A DNA stretch of 64,000 bases from Phallus indusiatus (Eukaryota; Basidiomycota; Agaricomycetes; Phallales; Phallaceae). The position numbers and the translations under genes are program-made. Within the stretch, counting starts at the first letter, position 1; each line of letters opens with the position of its first letter. The notes beneath the pieces are model-generated. The model had not been told where the DNA came from. It worked only from the letters and a program-made list of their open reading frames with translations, and searched no databases. Where the stretch lies: NCBI GenBank assembly GCA_027605045.1, contig JAQFWX010000011.1, forward strand, positions 1,178,001 to 1,242,000, in the 5' to 3' direction. Shown here in pieces: positions 1 to 14,217 of this stretch.

Positions 1-42
1 TCTCTATCGGTCGTTGAGCTTATACTTATTTCACAATCAAGG

Positions 43-937
<895 letters not shown>

Positions 938-1049
938 GTTATTCTACTTGTATTAATGACCCAATAACCTAACCACCTAAAATTTACATCATGTTGCCCG
1001 AGGTGAAATACATGATTGAGTTTATTTTGCCCTACTGTTACATAAAAGT

Positions 1050-3617
1050 TTATTCCTCCGACGTAGCTTCCTGGTACTCCGGAGGTGCGTCTCCTGAAGT
1101 ATTTTCTTGCCCAGAAACGAGACGGGAAAATTGAATGGCGTTATTGAGGAAATCGGCTGAGAACTGTTCAAAGGTATTTGAATTGTGTGTATGCCCCGCA
1201 TGTAAGAGCGTAGACATTTGCTGCGGTGATTGAACAGACGTCCGTTCGCTGCTAGGAGATGTATTGTTATCTGGTGCGAAAAAGGTATATCTCGGCAGTG
1301 ACGTCAACTCTACATTGGAATAGGACTATGATAACATTACGAAAAGAGCCTACGCAAATTTGATAACGACTTACGGAGAGGATGCGGATCGGCATTTGCA
1401 CAACGATGTCGAACTGTCTACGCTTACCTGTTCCTGGATCCATGGCATGAGTATCTCCTCTCTCAACGCGGAACACAATTTTCAAAGTGTGGGAAATGAT
1501 CATGTTGACAGACGTGTGTTTGAAGGAGAAGTGGATATCCGTACAATCTGCGTCCACTCGTAAAGTATGCGAGAGGACCCATGGTCCAGGTCCCATCAAA
1601 GACGCGAACGCTTCATCTTGAGACGGAGCGAGAGAAGTCGTCTCAACATATGGCTTTAGTATTTCCGCCTGTTCAGGTTCTACAGGAAGGATAGGAATAT
1701 TGACTTTGTATGGGTGCTTAATTGACAACAACTCGAAACGCCTGACGGGTAGCTCTTTTGGGTTTTGTTCTTTCAAACCACGATGGGAAATTTTTTCTAT
1801 GAACGCACATTCATTAATAATATTATACTAAGCTATTCATCGCATACCTTCCAGAAAAACCGAGAGCCTAAATACTTTACACTTGTCTAGTGGCACCAAA
1901 GTCAGGGAAAACGGAATAGTGCCCCCGATCACGAAATTTCTGCCACCAAGTGATATTATGTAGCGCAGTTGAGTATCCCATTGGCGCTCGATAGCTATTG
2001 AATGCGTAGCTTCGGTATCATCTTCGGCTGAACTTGCCACCACCACAACATCACGGGAGCAGGCAAATTTTGGCGTTAAAGCCCCTGGGCGGTGGACTAC
2101 AGCTCGCAGGGTGTACGAGACTGAACCATAATCACAACTTATCGTGGGAGGACAGTTAGCTGGCAGCACAAAGGAGATAGGGTATGTGTATGTTCCTAGT
2201 TACATGCGATCAACCAAGTCTTCGAAGAGAAGACGCGTCACAACCCTCACCTTTACGAAATTCTTTCCAGTTATCTAAACGCCTGGCGTCATCAATCTGA
2301 TTACAATTTGAAATACCCTCTTCTAATGAATGTTCATAGTCCAAACTGTGGCCGTGTCGACGCGGTTCAGGGTTTCGTCCTCTGTGTAAATCTTGCTCTT
2401 TGGAAACGCTGCGAATTCTATCCGTGGCATCTTTAAGAATGTGTGTCATATTTGATAAACTCCATTTTGAAGAATGTCTGCCGCGGACCCGGGGCTGCGA
2501 AGCGTTACGTTGGTCGTTTTCACTTTCACCGCAACATATAGGTAGTTGTTAGAATATAGAGTACTCACTGTTGAAGGATTGGGGGAAGGAGATGCGGTGC
2601 GATTATGATTATGAGTGGGATCCCGTGACACGGAGCGAGAAATTGGAGGTGAAGGCATAGTGAGCGTAATCCGAGAGGAGCTACCAGACATATAATATCT
2701 TGTCGGTGAAAGATTTAAAAGGTTCATCGAAGCTGATGGGTGACAATATTTTAACGTGTTAGCATCAGTTTGTTGAATAGTGCCAATCAAACACATACCG
2801 ACTGCACTGTCGTCCGTAGACACTTGAAATGGCTCCCTACTACTACGATGATTTTCTTGGATGTTCATCGACATACGATTAGAGGAATTGTCAGCATATT
2901 CAATAGGTGTCTCCGGTCGAGAACTGATTGGGAGTTCCATAGTGGTGTATTGGGGTGTGTAGGGAGGTGTATAAAACGGTGAAAGGGGGGGACTAGCGAC
3001 TGAATCCAGCGGCACAGATGTCACATTTTCCTGAGTTGGTGGATCTGGATAGCTAGTATATTCGCTACTATTGCGACGGGGAACGCGAGGCTGAGTAGAT
3101 AGAGAACGTAACGAGGGATGAGGATGGCTTCTGGGCAAGTAATCATCGTCAGCCTGGAGGGGTCCTAATGAGGCCGAACGTTTGCTAGAAGGGCAAGATC
3201 TTGCGGAGTATAACGTTGCCTGTTCCGTCAAAAACGTCTTTTCAGATGAAGACTCTCCGCGGCGAGTACCAACACTACCTAAACAATAATCAGGGAAGAC
3301 GCCGAGATAAGATAACAAGTCTAGCTTACTTGGACCATCTGGCCAGACAGTCGAGCTCTTGAAAATAAACAAACAATATAGTGCATAGTTAATAAAACGA
3401 AGTTTAGGAATTTCCCTGCTTCACCGACCTTTCCTTCCAAAGCCACTTCGATACTTGAAACCCGAGTGGGTTTGGTCAGAGTCAGGGTAACAAGGCCACG
3501 GACAAAAGATGGCGGCGAATGATTTTCGGCACCATGGTGACGACTCTCTGAGGTTCCCAACGAATCTCGTAAGAACACAACAGGCTCTGTGAGTCGTATG
3601 GAGATGGAGGGAGACAT
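1050..3617 (-). CDS. Arrestin-like (ART/Rod1-type) trafficking adaptor
   Basis: Fungal arrestin-related proteins recruit Rsp5-type HECT ubiquitin ligases to plasma-membrane transporters and start their endocytosis. The N-terminal exon reads ISIRLTEPVVFLRDS and then VTLTLTKPTRVSSIEVALEGK followed by a TVWPDG step, the usual arrestin-N beta sandwich. A long Ser/Pro-rich insert follows (about 3370-2450). The second half has PISFVLPANCPPTISCDYGS with YTLRAVVHRPGA and IPFSLTLVPLDKCKV, typical of arrestin-C. The protein ends in PPEYQEATSEE, and the PPEY is a PY motif for binding WW-domain ligases. There are at least five introns. The first ATG that leads into the arrestin fold is at 3617. The gene is divergent from the Hsp70 gene, with only about 130 bp between the two starts. 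Confidence 0.85.
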
Positions 3618-3747
3618 GGGAGTAAACCGAGCATATTGTGCCGAACATTCGGCATAGTGGTTTTTTTTTTAAGTCTTACGTAATTGCCCGTCGGAGATTC
3701 CCCCACGAAAAAAATTCTTTCTCTTTCTCCTCGTTCTCCAATCCTCC

Positions 3748-6270
<2,523 letters not shown>

Positions 6271-6620
6271 TTTGTCTTGATATTTGATTTTAAATTATCA
6301 TATCAGGCGCCAGTGGCGGGGCCTCCTGTCATCCCCCGGCTCTCGTCCCTGTCTTCGCTACCAACCCCCACTCCCAATGTTTTTTGTTTCCGTAAAAAAC
6401 TGGCACTTTTTTTTTTGCCAACCCATCATCATTGCATCACTACAATGTTCTGTCTAATTCTCAAGTAGCATACAATCGAATATTGAGTATCCGTAATCAG
6501 ATAGAGCAGGCTCGATAGCGAGCCATTGTCGATCTTTAAAAACTAGCAATAAGTAATAAAACCAGGTGGAATCCCGATGCATATACATGTAAACTGAAAA
6601 AGACATGGAGTAACATGGTT
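6271..6620. other. Convergent 3' intergenic region
   Basis: About 350 bp between the stops of Hsp70 and the next gene on the other strand. It holds T-rich stretches near 6376-6420 that could serve in 3' end formation. No coding or RNA gene was seen. Confidence 0.5.
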
Positions 6621-7768
6621 TCAACACCGACATCCGTCAGCCAAATTGCAATCGGAATGGGATAAAGTCCTGCGAATGTTCAACAATGGTTTCTTAAGAG
6701 AGGCTTTTATGGATCCGTGACGATTCAAGGCACCCAACTAGAATAGTAAATTTTGTAAGAAAATAGGAAAAACAAAGAAAGGTTGCGAACACGTACCCGG
6801 AACTTTTTAGGAGATGAGAAAATCCTTGAAGCAGAGCGTAGGACCGGCCTACGAGGCGATAACGTCGACCAGCTAGACTCGATCGTGTTGAGACTAGTCG
6901 TGCTTTTGTAAGAAGCGCATTCTTGTCGACGATCCAAAGCAGATATGGAACGAACGAGAGTGAGATTGGAAGGATTACCGAAAATGAAGGGATCGTGCAT
7001 ATCAAGGGTGATCGTCTCTGTCGTAAGCTGCCCTAGTCTGGGTTTCCTTTGGAGAAGGGGAATGCGAGCACTTGGGGTTGGAGAAGCAGAAGCAGTGGGA
7101 AAAGGAATTGAAGGAGGGATTGACTTGAGATACGAGGAATTACCGCTTGAGCGTGATGGTGAGAAAACATGTGCAAACTCCTGAGGATCGAGGGGATAAG
7201 TTGCAACAGTAGGATGGCGGGTATGATAACCCGCGGGTGAATTAACATGAGGCGTAGAGGGCCTGGCACCCCACGAAGGAGGGGCGAAGACATGCCGGGG
7301 AGGAGAACTTGAGATAGAGAAAGAAGACGAAGGGGATGTCGGACTGTGAGAGAGGGAAGACGGAAGATGGTGATGATGATGTTGATGATAATTATTAGCT
7401 GACGAAGTCTCTGGCTCGGGCTCTGCTTCTAACATGGATAAAGCATAGTCCAGGGCAGGTAGCACATCATTGTTGGTGAGGTCTAGGAGGATCGTCTCGC
7501 GCTTTATTAATTGAGCACGCCGTTCATGCAGCACCAGGAAAGGATCGTTGTGTTGGTGACTTTCTCGACTTCCAATGATTATTGTGTTACTCTGCACAGA
7601 CCGGGTTAACAAAGGGACCGGACCGGAAAAGACACAGAAAAAGAGCATGGGAAAAGGAGAGCTAGCTACCTCGTTTAGAGACGACTGGTCATACTGTGTC
7701 TTGAGCTTCAAACTGGGCTTTCGAAGGGAGTGTTTGGGCTCTGCAGGATGCAGATGAATGGAATTCAT
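6621..7768 (-). CDS. Ser/Pro/His-rich hypothetical protein
   Basis: I do not recognise a family. The start is MNSIHLHPAEPKHSLRKPSLK. An intron (about 7594-7672) removes a hydrophobic run that the open frame would otherwise encode. The next exon has ESHQHNDPFLVLHERRAQLI and LLDLTNNDVLPALDYALSML, the only region that looks folded (helical). Then come a His-rich stretch and a long Ser/Pro-rich disordered region with ITLDMHDPFIFGNPSNLTLV near the end. A second intron (about 6734-6796) joins KKFR to LGALNRHGSIKASLKKPLLN and a stop at 6621, so the protein continues past the apparent end of the open frame. It could be a cytoplasmic regulatory protein. Codon use resembles its neighbours. Confidence 0.6.
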
Positions 7769-7974
7769 GAAAGAGGAAAATATACAAAAAGAGTGTTCAA
7801 ATGAGGGAGGGAAGAAAAGCCAGTGAGTGCAGGGTTCATTGTTGGGGGGGCATGAAGTCCAGCCTTTTTATGTCGTAATCGGAATACCTCAGTGATCGAC
7901 TTCTGCCTCGACTCAAGGTCGCGGCGTGGCCGTGGCTTCGGCTCGGTGTGACCATCTGTATTATGAAATTTTTG

Positions 7975-8760
7975 TCACAGAAGCTCTTCGTGAACGTGAA
8001 AGTGCCTGTTGTCCAGATATGGAGTCAGCACAGTCCATATTATTTTGAATGATATTACATATACAACAAACACGAACCTGACGATACGCCCTTCTGCAAG
8101 ACAAATTCCTTTATGAATGACAATGTCCGAGTCGCCATCATTATCATTATCACCACCCCTTTGCCATCGAACAATCCATCGTCCAATGATTTTCCCGCTT
8201 TCATCTCTCGTTTCAGCGACTGTTTCCTCCTCAGGTAGTTCTCCGTCTTCTGCCGTCGCCGTGATTCGCCTTTCTACCTCTTTCGCAAGCTCCCATTTTG
8301 CAAATGGCCGCTCACTTTCGCGAAGGAACGTTTTCCAATCGTAAACAGTCGTCACTCGCTTCTTCAAGAACAGCGTTGTCGTTTCCATCTCCAGCGACGT
8401 CCCATTTTCATCTCGCCAAAGCCGGGATACATATGGCTGTCCACACCATCCTATGAAAGTAGTCGATATGCCACTTGCTCCTAGCACGCTGCTGGCTAGA
8501 ACCACTTTGGCACTGAGCGGAAGCGATGTGTCAATTACGAAGAATAATGGTGTCATGCTGCTAGCTAGTCCCAACGATGTCAGCGAGAATCCCTTTAGTT
8601 TCCGGTACGTGGACGCTAACGGGCCTTCGTATACCAAAATCTTGTTATTACCATCATCGTCAGCGCCTCTGTTACTGTATTTCATACTTGGGACATGTCT
8701 TCTTCGCAATACAGTACTTTTGAAAAACCCGCTCCGTATTGTCACCGCTCGCCGTAGCAT
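7975..8760 (-). CDS. Putative TMEM70-like mitochondrial inner-membrane protein
   Basis: The protein starts MLRRAVTIRSGFFKSTVLRR, a basic Ser-containing N-terminus that looks like a mitochondrial presequence. The core is ILVYEGPLASTYRKLKGFSL, then two close membrane segments (about residues 65-80 and 85-105) with the phrase TTFIGWCGQPYVSRLWR. This arrangement, YxGPL-KLK followed by a hairpin of two helices and a soluble C-terminal domain, resembles the TMEM70/TMEM186/TMEM223 family, which assists assembly of respiratory complexes I and V. A terminal intron (about 7998-8072) removes a third hydrophobic run and joins GRIVR to HFHVHEELL. The family call is by pattern only. The gene is on the same strand as its neighbour at 8935, with about 170 bp between them. 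Confidence 0.55.
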   Translation of the reverse strand: MLRRAVTIRSGFFKSTVLRRRHVPSMKYSNRGADDDGNNKILVYEGPLASTYRKLKGFSLTSLGLASSMTPLFFVIDTSLPLSAKVVLASSVLGASGISTTFIGWCGQPYVSRLWRDENGTSLEMETTTLFLKKRVTTVYDWKTFLRESERPFAKWELAKEVERRITATAEDGELPEEETVAETRDESGKIIGRWIVRWQRGGDNDNDGDSDIVIHKGICLAEGRIVRFVFVVYVISFKIIWTVLTPYLDNRHFHVHEELL

Positions 8761-8934
8761 TATTCCTTTGTTTCACACCGATGTGAAAATGGCGACGTTT
8801 GAGAACAGGGATATATATATAATATTTATTTATTAGCTCAGCAGCCCAATCGGCAAACCCCGATTCGCTTCAACGAAAGTTTAATATTTTCTATATAGTG
8901 CACATTGTCCATTTATATTATAATTTCTCCCTTT

Positions 8935-10563
8935 TCAGAGTTTCGACTTCTCTTCTCTGAACACACTTTTGTCCTCTATTATTATTGACAATGCTAATCG
9001 ACCAATACGAGGGAAAGTCTCCAAGCTAGTGGAAGCTCTTTCAGAACTAGCTTGTCTTCGTGCGTATCGGGCGGCGATTCCTTGTGAGATGATGGATAAC
9101 TAAAATAGACCAATTTAACTGTCTGGTATGGTTCAGAAGACTCCAAGTGTCACTTTCTTACTCTAAAAAACATCCAGCTTCTCACAAATGTAAGCTCTTC
9201 GATCGGGAAGGGTTGCCGTGTCAAACGGCAATACTCTTGTTCCATTTCTTCCATTGAGATGGGTACGTTGGGCATATTTTTGAAGCCAGTCATAGAGCCT
9301 AGTATGCTCGCGTTCGCATCGACAGACCAAGGTTGTACTAAATTAGCAAAGTCTGCCAGCTAACCAATTCCATTCGATATAATCATTGTCATTAGATTGA
9401 GAAAGGGGAATAAAAAAGGGGGAGACGAGAAACACTGACAGGACTGCCAAGAGTGCATAATTCCCAATCAAGAATGCCAATAACTCTGGCTTCGGTTGGG
9501 TGGAATACCATGTTGTCCAATTTATAATCACCATGCACGATCCGAAGTCCTAATTTGCTTTCATCGGGCAAATTATTGCGGAACCAGGTTACCATTTTCT
9601 CAAATTCGGGGATAGGACCAACGGGTTCTCCTGTTTCAATATCTATTACCGCAGCTTGTGCTTCGGAGACGCGCGTCAGCGACCTAATTTGCCTCGGAAA
9701 GTAAGGCGTGTTAGGACCAAAGTCCAATAATCCCAAGTCCGCTGGGCAAAGGACAGACAGCTTACACAAAGCTTGAACGGCAGCTAACCAACTAGCAGAG
9801 AAAGAAGTCGCGAAATAAATAATTATGTAAATAACTTGGTGCGTTCATTGCGGACGATCCTTGTACTCACTAGTGCCTCCGCTCAGAAGAAGGTATCTCG
9901 GGCATGCGGGCCTACAATGAAGAAGTGACAGTCATGGGACTAAGAAAGAAAGGGAAAGGGAAAGGGAAAAGGAAACAAACATTGGTGAATATGCGACCCT
10001 TCAAATACTCCATGATATAAAAGGGGGTGCCAATAATGCTGCTATCCTCACATAGCGTTATGGGTTGTGGAATGGGTACTCGAGATGAAGGATGCGTGGT
10101 TGGCTTCGCATTGAAGGTATGCAATGCACATAAAATCCGGTATTCGCGTGCTATTTGGTGGGCGGTAGAAGAAATAAGCTCCCCTGACGGCTTCTTCCTT
10201 AGAACAAATAGTTTTCCGCTTTGGAGAGATGTAAACGAAAACGACAGACTTGAAGCACAGATAATTTACCGGGTATCAATGAGGAGGTATGTGGGGTTTG
10301 ACTTTCGACACCAAAATATTAACAATTAGTTGACAAAGTAAATGATTACTGCCTCTTCTCTACCTGACCAAACTGCAAAGCAAGATGAGAAAAGTTCAGT
10401 TCTGCAAACAACCCTGACGTACCTTGAATTGCTTGACAGCCACTGGCGCTGTAATGGCTATATCGTCTCGGGCCGCTAACAAATAAGAATTGAGTTTGTC
10501 AACGTCAATGCTCGATCGTATTTCGCCATAATCGCCTCCTACTTTCGTAGAGTTCGAAGACAT
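8935..10563 (-). CDS. Stand-alone APH-family kinase, ACAD10/ACAD11-type
   Basis: Aminoglycoside phosphotransferase-fold kinase of the type fused to acyl-CoA dehydrogenase in animal ACAD10/ACAD11. Here it stands alone. Spliced exons read MSSNSTKVGGDYGEIRSSID, then KQFKFGQSNPTYLLIDTRGK, then LFVLRKKPSGELISSTAHQI with the ATP-contact Lys and AREYRILCALH. Next are TPFYIMEYLKGRIF (hinge), then GLRIVHGDYKLDNMVFHPTE (HGDxxxxN catalytic loop), then GILDWELCTLGSPLADFANL (metal-binding DWE). The last exon ends in LSIISQGIAARYARRQASSE and a short tail, stop at 8935. All kinase motifs are present, so an active enzyme is likely. ACAD10/11 kinases act on 4-hydroxyacyl-CoA in hydroxy-acid breakdown; sharing that substrate here is inference. 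At least seven exons. Confidence 0.8.
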
Positions 10564-11010
10564 TGTATAGGGCAATATAGTAGCTTTAAACGAGGTTTCT
10601 TCCGGTGAAGAGTAACCGAATACCGGATATTGGATGCTCTGTCGGATACTCGCTGCCTTTCAGCAAAGTTCTCAGGCTTACTAAGCCTCAGCCAGCAGTG
10701 CCCAAGCCTTTATTATTCATGGTTTACGTAAGCGACAAAAAACAGCTGGTTGCTTCCGACGCCAATGATCCCCGCTGAGGTATTCCTGCTCATACTCCAT
10801 GTCCGCGCTGTCTTCACCCAAGAGTAAGCAATTTTTTTTGTATTCGTTGGTTACTGGTTATCTTGATGCACTGGTATATTCGACAATTAAAGTGCTACCC
10901 ATTCACTGTCTGACTCATCAACCACGACAACATTCACCACGTCGTCACCAACGACCACACAGATCTCGTCGGCCATAGCATCTGCAACCTCCCATTCATT
11001 ATCATCGAAG
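10564..11010. promoter_or_regulatory. Divergent promoter region
   Basis: About 450 bp between the starts of the APH kinase (minus) and the seven-helix protein (plus). The plus-strand leader near 10914-11000 is rich in CAAC/CCAC repeats and T-poor, like an unstructured 5' UTR. No additional gene seen. Confidence 0.4.
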
Positions 11011-12593
11011 ATGACCGCCGATCCTTTCCTCCAATATCAGCCCCGATTCTCTCACTCCTTACCCGTCCAGTTACTAATTACTGGGATCGTCCTCGCCCTT
11101 ACCGCTGTTCTTCTCATTCACTTGTGCTTTACTTGGCAATATCATTGGCCATTAGCTCGCATAAACTGGTCACTTCAATTCATAGGCGCCTGCACTCTTC
11201 TCATCAATATCATGGCAATTCTGTATGTCGTATTGACTGCACTCGCTGCAACGAGTAGACAATGGCCGTATATGTTTGAATATGTTGCTATCGATGTCCC
11301 ACGTCTCAGCCTTTGGTCAATTCGCGATATCGCTGCCTGGTATGTCATGGAGGCCGCTACGTCGGTATTGGTTTCCGTAAGTCCATATTTATTTGTCATA
11401 TCTCGTGTGTGTCCGTGAAACGAAAAATCTGTCACCTCATATAGACTACCCATATCCATTTTTTAACTCTGCTATATCCATCCCGTCTTGAGGCTCGCTT
11501 GGTATTCCTTCTTTTGGGTCCCCTAGCTATTCTCTCCAGCCTCATGACTCTTTTGCCCGTCATCACCTACTCAAATTATGGCTCATCCGCCAATTCTACA
11601 AGTGCTGCCAACTCTTCGGATATCATTTTTAGTCAAAACTCCACAAACGATTCTACATCGCCTGGTACCACATACGTCAGTAAACAATCGTTATATGATA
11701 TTTTCGACTCAGCCAGAAATATATGCGGTTTAACCTTATCCTTCCTATTCACCCTCTCTCTACTAATATGGGGATTCCTGATAAATCGAGAAAACGCATG
11801 GCGTACAGACGGTGGTACGGCCGTGTTTGGGGCTGGCGCACTCCTTCTTGCACTTATCAGTACCGGACTCAATTTCCTTAGCGTATTTGCGGACTCCCCA
11901 TTCCAATGGCTCCGACCTTTGCTATGGTCTGTCGTTTTATGGCAAAGCTTTCTTGGGTGGTGGTGGTGGGCGGGTAGCGCAAGTGGAATCGCTGCACGAG
12001 AGTTTGACATGGAAAAGCGTGGTAGAAAAGAACAAAAACGCTCCCGAAAAAAGAAACGCAGGGGAGACGGACATAACATAGATGCCGAGCTGTCCCAGTC
12101 TGCCACTTCGGCTCGCCTCGATCGATGGCGAACGTCCATGACTGGAACGCTGTCGAGGCGTCGCCCCGCACCAGCACCCGCAGCTATCCCCGCTACTAAT
12201 TCCCCTACCGATCAAGGCGATCGCTCTACAATTCATTCCAGCCTTTCAGATTCTCCAAGTCAAGATTCTGCATCTTCTTGTCCTCCAGAACATACGAACC
12301 CTGTCGCGGCAGTTTTCCATCGAGCATGGCGATCACTACGTCAAGCACATGTCCGAGCCGCCCGTGTTCAAGCAATTGAAAAACGACAAATCCAAATTCA
12401 AATGCAACTTGAGAATGGACATAGTTTAGGGCGTTATCCTGGGACAGGTGATGCCGGTTTCGTTATTCGACAATCACCTAGCGATGGCGAGGTTTCACCA
12501 TCTACTCGACGGAGGGAGCTCAGTCCTTCGTCGAGATCACTCTGGATAAACTCGTTCAGAAAATGGCGGTTAAAAGATTCAACGACGTACTAG
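11011..12593 (+). CDS. Seven-helix orphan membrane protein with basic cytosolic tail
   Basis: No family is recognised. One intron (11377-11444) joins VLVS to TTHIHFLTLLYPS. The spliced protein (about 505 residues) has seven hydrophobic segments: LPVQLLITGIVLALTAVLLI; then WSLQFIGACTLLINIMAILY; then around DIAAWYVMEAATSVLVS; then LVFLLLGPLAILSSLMTLLP; then ICGLTLSFLFTLSLLIWGFL; then FGAGALLLALISTGLNFLSV; then WLRPLLWSVVLWQSFLGWWW. The loop between helices 4 and 5 carries several N-x-S/T sites (NSTS, NSSD, NSTN, NDST), so it is probably outside the cell or in the lumen. The tail starts with a strongly basic stretch (EKRGRKEQKRSRKKKRRG) and is Ser/Pro-rich, so it is probably cytosolic. This N-out/C-in heptahelical layout resembles a receptor, but no known receptor motif was seen. 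Confidence 0.75.
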
Positions 12594-12762
12594 CTTTTTT
12601 GGGTCATTCATCTCTCTCTTCCTGTTTTGATATCGGTGTCTTCAGTAATATATTAATGTATATCTATATTTAATGCCAATTTTTTTCCCACATTAAATCA
12701 CGTAAATAGGTCTTCTTCCCTCGCGAACTCTTTCTTCCACAACTTGCCTCAACACACCCATC

Positions 12763-14123
12763 ATGTCCACGGTGACACAAACATTGACGCAAAATGCGAC
12801 AGGTTCGATCCAAACGACCGCCTCCGCAGAATCGCCAAAGAACAAATTTGTGAGACCAGCCATGCCGGTCTTTGATTCCCTTGAGGCCAAACAGAAACAC
12901 GTGAAGGAACGCTTGGCCTGTGCTTTTAGGCTGGTATAAGGCTAGATTGCGTATATTCACTGTCTAATATTCGAGTAGAATCTTCGGTAAATACGGGTAT
13001 GACGAAGGTTAGCATTCATGACCAGTGTGTTTACTACTTGTGGTCATTGGACATACAACCATTGAACTCTGTAGGCGTGGCTGGACATATCACAGTTCGC
13101 GACCCCATCGATCCGACACGGTTTTGGTATTTGAATAAGACATTCATAGCAATTTCAAATTTTCACCAATAATAATAATTTTCAGGGTTAATCCCTTCGG
13201 TGTTGCGTTTTCGCTGATAACAGTATCCGACCTTCTCTTGATAGACCATGAAGGCAATGTAGTTGGGGGAGGCAAATGTATATCTGGAATCTCATTCTCT
13301 ACAGTTTTTATCCCCACCTCATTCTCAAACTAGCGAGTCGTCAAATATATAATCGAGCTGCCTACTGCATTCATGCTGCCATCCACGCTGCTCGACCCGA
13401 TGTTGATGCGGCAGCCCATTCTCATTCCATATATGGGAAAGCATTCAGCACGCTGGGCAGGACCCTAGGTGGGTCTAAACCAAATTGGTTACTAAACCCT
13501 ATCTGAACATGGTGGTGTGTCAGATATCACTAACCAGGATGTATGCGTGTTTTATAACGATCACGCCTTATATCCCAACTTTGGCGGTGTCGTTATTGCC
13601 GAGGAAGAAAGCGCCAACTTGGTAAAATACCTAGGCAAAAACAAGGCTTTAATCTTGCAAAACCATGGAATATTGACTGTGGGAAAGACAGTGGAAGAGG
13701 CGGTGGCGTGGTATATTCGGTCAGTTGATCTATTGCATATAATTGTGTAATGAAATACTACGAACACTGATTTGTTATCGCGATTTTAGGCTCGAGAAGT
13801 CTTGTCAGACTCAGTTATTAGCAGACGCCGCCGCTGCAGGCCGGAATTCCTCCACCATCAAGATTGGTCACGAAGAGGCTCAGTTCACGTTCGTTTCGAT
13901 TCTTGATCCTCATAGACGAGTGTCTAAATTATAAATATATCGCTGACACGTAATTTACAGGCATGACCAAACTGGCACACCAGGAGCTGGTTGGTTCTCG
14001 GGAACGCCTTACTTCGACGTGCGTATCATCTTCTTCTCGTTCTGTCTGCTACACCCGGAATTCATCTCTACTTATCGCCTTTAGGTGATTGACGCTGAAA
14101 CGGGGGGCTCGTATAAAAACTGA
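12763..14123 (+). CDS. Class II aldolase/adducin-domain protein
   Basis: Members of this fold bind a divalent metal through His residues and cleave or rearrange sugar phosphates. Fungal members of this subfamily have no firmly known substrate. Eight or so short exons give MSTVTQTLTQNATGSIQTTA, FGKYGYDEGVAGHITVRDPI, VNPFGVAFSLITVSDLLLID, SSRQIYNRAAYCIHAAIHAA, DAAAHSHSIYGKAFSTLGRT, DITNQDVCVFYNDHALYPNF, then LILQNHGILTVGKTVEEAVA, KSCQTQLLADAAAAGRNSST and GWFSGTPYFDVIDAETGG. The HSHSIYG and QNHGILT motifs hold the expected metal-site histidines. Phases match at every junction I checked, so the gene looks intact. The stop at 14123 lies about 95 bp from the convergent lipase gene. Confidence 0.85.
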
Positions 14124-14217
14124 GACGCTCTGAATTCTCGTGCTAGTTGCATGCCAATGTCTGTTTATATCAAGCTAAATTGCGGGAATCGCTCGGAAAC
14201 AGGGACGATCGTTTGTA

